A stretch of DNA of 6,061 nucleotides. Origin: Lachnospiraceae bacterium. Its GTDB lineage: Bacteria; Bacillota_A; Clostridia; Lachnospirales; Lachnospiraceae. The notes below the pieces were generated by a model. That model did not search any database. It saw only the letters and a program-made list of their open reading frames with translations, and was not told the origin of the DNA. The stretch spans positions 1 through 6,061 of the forward strand of contig JAGCAV010000274.1 of the NCBI GenBank assembly GCA_017652545.1. Reading direction: 5' to 3'. The position numbers and the translations under genes were made by a program. The first letter of the stretch is position 1. Each line of letters opens with the position of its first letter. Of the stretch, positions 1 to 5,088 are shown one piece after another.

Positions 1-150
1 ACTTTCGGGATCCCGACAGCTGCCATTGTCAACATGGCGGAGGTGACCGAATATCTTTCCCAAAATGAGGTGAACGGGCAGCTGATCATTGATGATCAGC
101 GCATGGCGGCCATTAAGGCCTATTATGAGAAGTACGGCGCCAGGGAATGA
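1..150 (+). CDS. pyrE: Orotate phosphoribosyltransferase, C-terminal end (partial)
   Basis: The window opens inside a gene in frame 1, which contributes 49 residues and a TGA at 148-150. The fragment reads as a beta strand (IPTAAIVNMAEVTEYL), then a variable segment, then a terminal helix ending in AIKAYYEKYG. This matches the end of PyrE: the E. coli enzyme closes with the comparable pattern ISIITLKDLIAYL, a spacer, and AVKAYREEFG. PyrE transfers phosphoribose from PRPP to orotate, giving orotidine 5'-phosphate in pyrimidine synthesis in the cytoplasm. The PRPP-binding loop and catalytic residues lie upstream of the window, so the call rests only on the tail and on the nucleotide-synthesis neighbourhood. 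The next gene begins 46 nt downstream on the same strand with no terminator between, so they are probably co-transcribed. Another phosphoribosyltransferase is possible but less likely. Confidence 0.78.
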   Translation, partial: TFGIPTAAIVNMAEVTEYLSQNEVNGQLIIDDQRMAAIKAYYEKYGARE

Positions 151-162
151 GCAGGAAGAGCT

Positions 163-186
163 CAGAGCGGAGAGTTGAGAGTGGAG
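163..186 (+). repeat. Purine-rich intergenic repeat, copy 1
   Basis: The spacer between pyrE and the next gene contains CAGAGCGGAG (163-172) running directly into AGTTGAGAGTGGAG (173-186). Both blocks recur exactly at 3350-3359 and 3367-3380 in the spacer between purE and purM, where 7 nt separate them. A GAGCTC hexamer precedes this copy (158-163) and follows the core of the second copy (3378-3383). The repeat is almost entirely G and A on the coding strand and contains several GGAG-type motifs just before the start codon at 197. What is seen is the exact recurrence; any function is unknown. Confidence 0.7.
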
Positions 187-196
187 TGAGGAGAAT

Positions 197-355
197 ATGA
201 AAAATCAGGAAATGATCTATAAGACGATGAATAATGTCGGAGCACTGAATGTTGCATTCGGTACTTTTGTGGTTGTCTCCGGGATCGCGGCCGGGACCGT
301 TCTGATCGTGACCGGCGCCAAGCTTCTGCTTCGCAAGAGGTTCGTGGAATTCTGA
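197..355 (+). CDS. Small membrane protein, 52 residues, unknown function
   Basis: An ATG-initiated frame of 52 residues ends with TGA at 353-355. Residues 1-13 are polar (MKNQEMIYKTMNN). Residues 14-45 form an unbroken Gly/Ala/Val-rich hydrophobic stretch with no charge until Lys42, and RKR at 46-48 follows. This predicts one long membrane helix, or a tight two-helix hairpin, with the basic end on the cytoplasmic side. GGAG at 183-186 (10 nt upstream) and AGGAG at 189-193 (3 nt upstream) could both serve as the ribosome site. The stop overlaps the start of the next gene by one base (TGATG), indicating translational coupling with a second small membrane protein. I do not recognise the family. 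Support comes from the ribosome site, the overlap, the clear membrane pattern and the tight fit between flanking genes. It could be a subunit or helper of the downstream membrane protein. Confidence 0.72.
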   Translation: MKNQEMIYKTMNNVGALNVAFGTFVVVSGIAAGTVLIVTGAKLLLRKRFVEF

Positions 356-696
356 TGGCAAGACGAAAACAGATCTACTCCTATATTTATACCTATAAGG
401 AAACCAGGCATTCAAAACGGGGCATTGCGGCCCTGATTCTGGGGCTGGTTTCTTTTGGCGTGCTTATTACCCTGACAGCGCTGGTGACGCTGGTTCTGGA
501 GGGCCTTCCGGAGTGGGTCGGCGCTGCAGGCTTTACCGGATTTGCCATTGCCTTTATCGGTATGGCGCAGGGGTTGATGAGTTTTCATGATGACTGCAAA
601 TCCTACTTTTTTTCGAGGCTCGGTACCATTGTCAGCGCCATGATGGTCGCCGGCTGGTTTCTGATTTTCTGTACGGGCCTGGCCGGAATGCTTTGA
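355..696 (+). CDS. Small integral membrane protein with three predicted helices (possibly DUF6142-like)
   Basis: The product has 113 residues. A basic, tyrosine-rich N-terminus (residues 1-22, with RRK at 3-5 and KR at 21-22) is followed by three hydrophobic segments at about 24-49, 54-76 and 90-112. A short polar loop (HDDCKSYFFSR, 78-88) separates the second and third. There is no cleavable signal peptide, and the positive-inside rule puts the N-terminus in the cytoplasm. The ATG overlaps the stop of the 52-residue gene by one base. Only a weak AAGAGG (335-340) lies upstream, so reinitiation after the upstream gene is the likely way it is translated. Size, the basic start with an SKRGIAALILGLVS-type first helix, and three-helix layout resemble a family of ~100-residue Lachnospiraceae membrane proteins that I remember as DUF6142; this assignment is tentative. 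No catalytic or transport motif is visible. A T7 run at 607-613 is a potential slippage site, but the frame is intact. Confidence 0.85.
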   Translation: MARRKQIYSYIYTYKETRHSKRGIAALILGLVSFGVLITLTALVTLVLEGLPEWVGAAGFTGFAIAFIGMAQGLMSFHDDCKSYFFSRLGTIVSAMMVAGWFLIFCTGLAGML

Positions 697-748
697 AAGA
701 AGCAGCGCAGGCGCCTGAACACCCGGAAAGCCGGATAGAATGATTTTG

Positions 749-778
749 AAGGGAGAAATGTTTACTTTTTATGTATGA
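749..778 (+). promoter_or_regulatory. Unusual translation start region with a six-codon upstream frame
   Basis: The only good Shine-Dalgarno sequence before the aminopeptidase gene is AAGGGAG at 749-755. It ends 15 nt before the ATG at 771, longer than the usual 5-9 nt. Between them an ATG at 758, only 2 nt from the AAGGGAG, opens a six-codon frame (MFTFYV) that stops at 776-778, just past the real start. No other ATG, GTG or TTG is in frame upstream of 771 before the TGA at 747-749, so 771 is the earliest possible start. The mini-frame could allow termination and short backward reinitiation at 771, or it may simply be a chance feature of a U-rich spacer. Confidence 0.4.
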
Positions 779-2831
779 CATAAGCGATGATATATTACAC
801 GAGAGATATCAGCTTGCCATAGACAGAATCAGGGAAATCAAAAACGAGGAGACCGTTGCCCTGCCCTGGAGGGATTTCTTTCAAAGGACAGCGGAATTTA
901 TCCTGTTTATGGATCAGGTCAGACAGGATCTGACCGACGGAACTTTTGAAAAATCAGATCTGCGCACCCGCCGGACGGTCAACGCGAGGATGTATGAGGA
1001 CATCCTTCCGGAAAACTATGACCGAAGCTACGCGAATCCGGATTATGCCACGGACAGGCTTGGCAAAGCCTTCGGCAGGGAGCTTTGTTTTGTCTACACA
1101 CAGATACGCGGGATCATCGGCTATATCTTCGAGGACCTTCCGGAAGAGACCGTGATCCATCTGGAACTGTTTCTGGAAGTGTACGGCGCTTTTCAGGACA
1201 GAAGCGCGCCCGATGCAAAGCAGCTTCGGGAGATCATCTACTGGTTTGCCAGTGACTACACCGATGTGCTGGTGGCTGAACGGATACGCCAGAGCGTAGA
1301 CCCGGCCAGGGACTTCGCCGTCCGGATCGTGATGGACGGTGAACTGGACACGCCGGAGTATCTGTTTGATTACGGTGAGTATGTCACGGATAATGAGATC
1401 ATGCTTGCCCAGTACCTGGCTGCGCGCGATGAGAGCGAGATCGAGCGGATGGCAAAGACCGTCTGCGACGGGTACCGCACGGGCTTTGAAAAAGCCGGCA
1501 TTGATCTGGAAGAAAAGCTGACCGTCAACCTGCATTACCATCTCGGGTTTGAGCGGGTGGTCAGAAAGATGATCGGGATCTTTGATGAAATGGGCCTTCG
1601 CCCCATCATCTTCCGGTATGCCTTAAGTGCCGTGACCCGCCGGGACGTTGCCCGTCACGGATATACCGGCGCGATTGCCAACCCTCAGTATGATTATGAT
1701 CATCGGGAGGACGCCGCGCTGTTTCTGGACAAACGCTTTGCCGGCAGATGGCTGTCCGTGATGGAACATACCTATGAGATCTTCAGGACGCTCGCCGGCG
1801 CGAATGCCGGTCCCGCGATGATCGAGACCTTCGGTGAAACACCGTTTGAACCGGAGAACAAAGAGACAGCCTGCGCCTTCAGTGAAAAGCAGCAGGGACT
1901 GCTGGTGGAAATGAACAGAACCGCCTCGGTACTGACCAACCGGTACATGAAAGGCGATGAACGCAGCTTTACCGTCATTGCCTTCCCGGTTCCGGAGATC
2001 GGGGAGCGGTTTGAAGAGATCTTTGCGGACACCCTGCGGATCAATACGCTGGATGCCCTTGTATATGAAAAGATCCATACGGAGATGATCAAGGTACTGG
2101 ATCACGGCCGGGAGGTGCATATCCTGGGCAGCGGTGATAACAGGACGGACCTGACAGTAGCGCTGCGTCCCCTGGAGGACCCCTTCAGGGAAACGGATTT
2201 TGAAAACTGCCTGGCGGATGTGAATATTCCCCTCGGAGAAGTGTTTACCTCGCCGCAGCTTGAAGGAACGAACGGGATCCTGCATGTGAAGCGGGCATAT
2301 CTGGAAGGACTGCAGTATGAGGACCTGTACATGGAATTCAGGGACGGCATGATCAGCGGTTACGGATGCGCCAACTTTGAAGATGCGGCGCAGGGCGCGG
2401 CTTTTGTGAAGGCCAGTATCCTTCATCATCATGAGACGCTTCCCATGGGTGAGTTCGCGATCGGGACAAACACGGATGCCTACATGATGGCGTGCAGATA
2501 TGATATCGGGGCACGGCTCCCGGTCCTTATCGCCGAGAAGACCGGTCCTCACTTTGCCGTGGGGGACACCTGCTACAGCTGGGCCGAGGACATCGTGGTT
2601 TATAATCCGGACGGCAAGGAGTGCGTTGCCAAGGAGAACAGCATATCCGCCCTGCGATGCGAGGATCAGTCGAAAGCCTATTTCAGCTGCCACACGGACC
2701 TCACGATCCCGTATGAGGAGCTCGGGCTGATCGAGGTCATTGACCATGAAGGAAATGCTGTGCCGATCATCAGGGACGGCAGATTCGTTCTGCCGGGGAC
2801 AGAGGAACTGAACAGGGCGCTGGACGCGTAA
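771..2831 (+). CDS. M29-family metallo-aminopeptidase with ~225-residue N-terminal extension
   Basis: The product has 686 residues; classical M29 enzymes (AmpS, PepS, aminopeptidase T) have about 410. From about residue 227 it follows the M29 plan. An N-terminal alpha/beta domain includes LTVNLHYH (250-257) and FTVIAFPVPE. The linker TDLTV (459-463) leads into the metal-binding domain. The expected ligands are all present: Glu490 in GEVFTSP (489-495), Glu561 in MGEF, His594 in GPHFAVGD, Tyr602, and His641/Asp643 in CHTD. The C-terminal EGNAVPIIRDGRF also fits the family ending. M29 enzymes are cytoplasmic dimers that use two divalent metals to remove N-terminal amino acids from peptides. Residues 1-~225 have no counterpart in classical members; they look helical and charged, without signal peptide or membrane helix. 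The gene ends 15 nt before purE, implying co-transcription. Family and likely activity are well supported; substrate preference, the role of the extension and any link to purine synthesis are unknown. Confidence 0.88.
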   Translation: MYDISDDILHERYQLAIDRIREIKNEETVALPWRDFFQRTAEFILFMDQVRQDLTDGTFEKSDLRTRRTVNARMYEDILPENYDRSYANPDYATDRLGKAFGRELCFVYTQIRGIIGYIFEDLPEETVIHLELFLEVYGAFQDRSAPDAKQLREIIYWFASDYTDVLVAERIRQSVDPARDFAVRIVMDGELDTPEYLFDYGEYVTDNEIMLAQYLAARDESEIERMAKTVCDGYRTGFEKAGIDLEEKLTVNLHYHLGFERVVRKMIGIFDEMGLRPIIFRYALSAVTRRDVARHGYTGAIANPQYDYDHREDAALFLDKRFAGRWLSVMEHTYEIFRTLAGANAGPAMIETFGETPFEPENKETACAFSEKQQGLLVEMNRTASVLTNRYMKGDERSFTVIAFPVPEIGERFEEIFADTLRINTLDALVYEKIHTEMIKVLDHGREVHILGSGDNRTDLTVALRPLEDPFRETDFENCLADVNIPLGEVFTSPQLEGTNGILHVKRAYLEGLQYEDLYMEFRDGMISGYGCANFEDAAQGAAFVKASILHHHETLPMGEFAIGTNTDAYMMACRYDIGARLPVLIAEKTGPHFAVGDTCYSWAEDIVVYNPDGKECVAKENSISALRCEDQSKAYFSCHTDLTIPYEELGLIEVIDHEGNAVPIIRDGRFVLPGTEELNRALDA

Positions 2832-2846
2832 CGGAAGGAGAAACAG

Positions 2847-3347
2847 ATGGCAGTAGTTGAGATCGTCATGGGCAGCGATTCGGATATGCCCGTCATGAAA
2901 AAGGCAGCCGATACCCTGAAAAAACTGGGGATCGACTTTGAAATGAATATCATCTCCGCCCACCGGCAGGTGGACAGATTTGTGGAGTATGCCCGGTCCG
3001 CGAAGGACAGAGGCGTGAAGGTGATCATTGCCGGAGCCGGCATGGCAGCGCATCTGCCGGGAATGACGGCGGCGATCTTCCCGCTCCCGGTGATCGGCGT
3101 GCCCATGCATACCACATCTCTGGGCGGACGGGATTCGCTCTATTCGATCGTGCAGATGCCTTCCGGGATCCCGGTGGCGACAGTCGCCATCGGCGGCGCT
3201 GTGAATGCTGCGCTGCTTGCGGCGAAGATCCTGGCTGTTTCGGACGATGAACTGCTGGAACGGCTGATCGCTTACTCCGATCAGCTTCGCAGCGATGTGG
3301 AGGCGAAGAACGACAGGCTGCACCAGGTGGGATATGAGGCGTATTAA
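2847..3347 (+). CDS. purE: N5-carboxyaminoimidazole ribonucleotide mutase (PurE)
   Basis: The product has 166 residues, the normal length for a stand-alone PurE. Recognisable elements are the nucleotide-binding start [11 protein letters not shown] (7-17), the catalytic loop SAHR (37-40, His39 being the expected acid/base), [11 protein letters not shown], and [20 protein letters not shown]. The GxAAHLPG signature is that of class I PurE, which converts N5-CAIR to CAIR in purine synthesis. Class I enzymes normally work after PurK, which makes N5-CAIR from AIR; no purK is in the window. The residues after SAHR are QVD, where most homologues have TP or EP, a local oddity near the active site. GGAAGGAG at 2833-2840 lies 6 nt before the ATG, an ideal ribosome site that fixes the start. 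The gene follows the aminopeptidase by 15 nt. A 98-nt repeat-bearing spacer separates it from purM, where purC and purF sit in some other clostridial operons. Confidence 0.97.
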   Translation: MAVVEIVMGSDSDMPVMKKAADTLKKLGIDFEMNIISAHRQVDRFVEYARSAKDRGVKVIIAGAGMAAHLPGMTAAIFPLPVIGVPMHTTSLGGRDSLYSIVQMPSGIPVATVAIGGAVNAALLAAKILAVSDDELLERLIAYSDQLRSDVEAKNDRLHQVGYEAY

Positions 3348-3349
3348 GG

Positions 3350-3428
3350 CAGAGCGGAGTTTGCAGAGTTGAGAGTGGAGCTCTTTTAAAGTAGAGTTTA
3401 TAGAGTTAAGAGTGGAACTGCTTAAAGA
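3350..3428 (+). repeat. Imperfect purine-rich tandem repeats in the purE-purM spacer
   Basis: This spacer carries the same blocks as the pyrE spacer: CAGAGCGGAG (3350-3359), a 7-nt insert, then AGTTGAGAGTGGAG (3367-3380). A second, diverged unit follows 37 nt later: AGAGTTAAGAGTGGAACTG (3402-3420) then CTTAAAG, aligned to AGAGTTGAGAGTGGAGCTC (3365-3383) then TTTTAAAG. A partial AGAGTTTA (3393-3400) lies between them. The unit is not strongly palindromic. The only fold I see is AGAG (3372-3375) with CTCT (3381-3384), followed by three more T residues, too weak to call a terminator. The array ends just before the purM ribosome site. It may be a degenerate member of a dispersed intergenic repeat family. 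Confidence 0.7.
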
Positions 3429-3445
3429 AAGGGACCGGAAAGTAC

Positions 3446-4471
3446 ATGGATTATAAGAAAGCAGGCGTTGACATAGAGGCCGGTTACCGGTCGGTGGAAC
3501 TGATGAAAGCACATATTGCACGGACGGCGCGGCCTGAGGTGCTTGGCGGGATCGGCGGATTCGCCGGAGCCTTTGACCTTGCGGCCATCAAAAAGATGGA
3601 TGAGCCGGTGCTGGTATCGGGAACGGACGGCGTGGGGACCAAGATCAAACTGGCTTTCCTGCTGGACCGTCACGACACGGTGGGGATCGACTGTGTTGCC
3701 ATGTGTGTGAATGATATTGTCTGCTGCGGCGGTGAACCTCTTTTTTTCCTTGACTACATTGCCTGCGGCAGGAACTATCCGGAAAAGATCGCGCAGATCG
3801 TGAGCGGCGTGGCAGAGGGCTGCGCACAGGCCGGCGCGGCGTTGATCGGCGGCGAGACAGCGGAGCATCCCGGTCTGATGCCGGAAGATGAATATGATCT
3901 GGCGGGGTTTGCCGTCGGTGTGGTGGACAGGAAAGACATGATCACCGGGGAGACGATCAAAGCGGGCGATACCCTGATCGGCATTGCATCCTCCGGTGTG
4001 CACAGCAACGGGTTCTCGCTGGTGCGAAAGGTCTTTTCAATGGATAAGGAAACGCTGGAGACCTGGTATGATGAGCTCGGCGCGACGCTTGGCGAAACGC
4101 TGCTGGCGCCGACCAGGATCTACGTGCAGGCCCTTAAGGACCTGAAAGCAGCCGGAATTTCTGTGAAGGGCTGCAGCCATATCACAGGCGGCGGATTCTA
4201 TGAGAATGTGCCGAGAATGCTTCCGGAAGGCGTGCGGGCAAAGATCAGGAAGGACAGCTATGAGATACCGCCCATTTTCGGGATGCTTGCACGGCAGGGC
4301 GAAATTGAAGAGAAAATGATGTATAATACCTATAACATGGGACTTGGCATGGTCCTGTGCGTGGATCCGTCGCAGGCTGACGCGGCACTGAAGAGCCTGG
4401 AAAAGAGCGGTGAGCGTGCGTGGATCGTGGGCGAGATCTGCAGCGGAGAGAAAGGTGTGGACGTATGCTGA
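3446..4471 (+). CDS. purM: Phosphoribosylformylglycinamidine cyclo-ligase (AIR synthetase)
   Basis: The product has 341 residues, close to the 345 of E. coli PurM. The enzyme uses ATP to close the imidazole ring, turning FGAM into AIR, and works as a cytoplasmic dimer. Family hallmarks appear in order: GIGGFAGAFDL (35-45), the SGTDGVGTK nucleotide and metal motif (58-66), CVNDIVCCGGEPLFFLDY, GGETAEHPGLMP, the GIASSGVHSNGFSLVR segment that opens the C-terminal domain, and HITGGGFYENVPRMLP. All look intact. The ATG at 3446 is preceded by AAGGGA (3429-3434), 11 nt away, slightly long but the best site; the downstream protein begins as the family does (DYKKAGVDIEAGY). Its last codons overlap purN by 7 nt, a sign of coupled translation. 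The seven-T run at 3741-3747 is a possible slippage point but the reading frame is uninterrupted. The AIR it makes feeds the purE step. Confidence 0.98.
   Translation: MDYKKAGVDIEAGYRSVELMKAHIARTARPEVLGGIGGFAGAFDLAAIKKMDEPVLVSGTDGVGTKIKLAFLLDRHDTVGIDCVAMCVNDIVCCGGEPLFFLDYIACGRNYPEKIAQIVSGVAEGCAQAGAALIGGETAEHPGLMPEDEYDLAGFAVGVVDRKDMITGETIKAGDTLIGIASSGVHSNGFSLVRKVFSMDKETLETWYDELGATLGETLLAPTRIYVQALKDLKAAGISVKGCSHITGGGFYENVPRMLPEGVRAKIRKDSYEIPPIFGMLARQGEIEEKMMYNTYNMGLGMVLCVDPSQADAALKSLEKSGERAWIVGEICSGEKGVDVC
4451..4457 (+). promoter_or_regulatory. purN: Ribosome binding site that sets the purN start
   Basis: AAAGGTG lies inside the end of purM, 7 nt before the ATG at 4465. It supports starting purN there rather than at the in-frame ATG at 4420, which would add a 15-residue arginine-rich leader (MDRGRDLQRRERCGR) not found in PurN. 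From 4465 the protein begins MLNVSVLVSGGGTN, the expected first strand and phosphate-binding loop. Confidence 0.7.
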
Positions 4472-5088
4472 ACGTTTCGGTGCTGGTGTCCGGAGGCGGG
4501 ACCAATCTGCAGGCCATCATTGACCGGGTGGAGGACGGTACGCTTCAGGATGTGAAGCTTGTCCGGGTCATCAGCAACAACCCCGGCGTGAAAGCGCTTG
4601 AAAGGGCAGAAAAACACGGGATCTGCGCACGCTGCATCTCCCCGAAGCAGTATCCGGACAGGGAAGCGTTTTATGACGCGCTGATCGGGGAACTGAAAGG
4701 TGCGGGGACAGATCTGGTGGTACTGGCGGGTTTCCTGGTGGTGATACCGCCGAAGATGGTAGACGCGTTTGAGAACAGGATCATCAATGTGCACCCCTCA
4801 CTGATTCCTTCGTTCTGCGGAACGGGATTCTACGGACTGAAGGTTCATGAGGAAGTGCTGCGGCGCGGTGTGAAGGTGACGGGAGCCACGGTCCATTTTG
4901 TGGATAAGGGAACGGACACCGGCCCCATTATCCTGCAGAAGGCGGTTGAGATCCTGCCGGGCGATGATCCGAAAACCCTGCAGCTGCGTGTGATGGAGCA
5001 GGCAGAGTGGGAATTGCTGCCGAAGGCAATCGGACTGATCGCGCAGGGAAGAGTGAAGGTGGAAGAAGGAAGGACGGTTGTGACCTGA
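4465..5088 (+). CDS. purN: Phosphoribosylglycinamide formyltransferase (GAR transformylase)
   Basis: The product has 207 residues with the start at 4465, similar to the 212 of E. coli PurN. It transfers a formyl group from 10-formyltetrahydrofolate to GAR, giving FGAR, the third purine step. The N-terminal VSGGGTNLQ (8-16) is the phosphate loop. The catalytic residues are visible: Asn108 and His110 in NVHPSLIPSF, and Asp151 seven residues after His144 in HFVDKGTDTGPII, corresponding to Asn106, His108 and Asp144 of E. coli. The family's VTGATVHFVD segment is intact. It overlaps purM by 7 nt and its TGA (5086-5088) shares one base with the purD ATG, so purM, purN and purD are probably translated in a coupled way. 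The folate-dependent enzyme implies that formyl-THF is available; the formate-using PurT is not seen here. Confidence 0.97.
   Translation: MLNVSVLVSGGGTNLQAIIDRVEDGTLQDVKLVRVISNNPGVKALERAEKHGICARCISPKQYPDREAFYDALIGELKGAGTDLVVLAGFLVVIPPKMVDAFENRIINVHPSLIPSFCGTGFYGLKVHEEVLRRGVKVTGATVHFVDKGTDTGPIILQKAVEILPGDDPKTLQLRVMEQAEWELLPKAIGLIAQGRVKVEEGRTVVT

Noticed and set aside
607..613. Seven-T runs at 607-613 and 3741-3747 as programmed slippage sites.
   Set aside because: Both genes read through in frame to normal ends, and there is no alternative product of evident value.
708..717. A perfect 10-bp palindrome CAGGCGCCTG after the membrane protein gene, and CCGG-AAAG-CCGG at 723-734.
   Set aside because: The palindrome has no loop, the second stem is only 4 bp, and no U-run follows, so neither supports a terminator or operator.
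736..741. TAGAAT resembling a -10 box before the aminopeptidase gene.
   Set aside because: There is no TTGACA-like element 16-18 nt upstream and no extended -10 TG, so a promoter call would be guesswork.
954..1541. A 195-codon minus-strand frame inside the unrecognised N-terminal part of the aminopeptidase gene.
   Set aside because: The + strand frame is continuous into the M29 domain and keeps the same codon style, and the antisense product shows no recognisable motif.
3371..3387. A possible weak hairpin (AGAG with CTCT) followed by Ts in the purE-purM spacer.
   Set aside because: The stem is only four to five pairs with low GC and the T tract is three to four bases, too weak for an intrinsic terminator.
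1623..3521. A 632-codon open frame on the minus strand, opposite the aminopeptidase and purE genes.
   Set aside because: It runs through two well-recognised genes and the repeat spacer, its translation is rich in His, Arg and Leu with no family resemblance, and it is best explained by codon bias of the + strand genes suppressing antisense stops.
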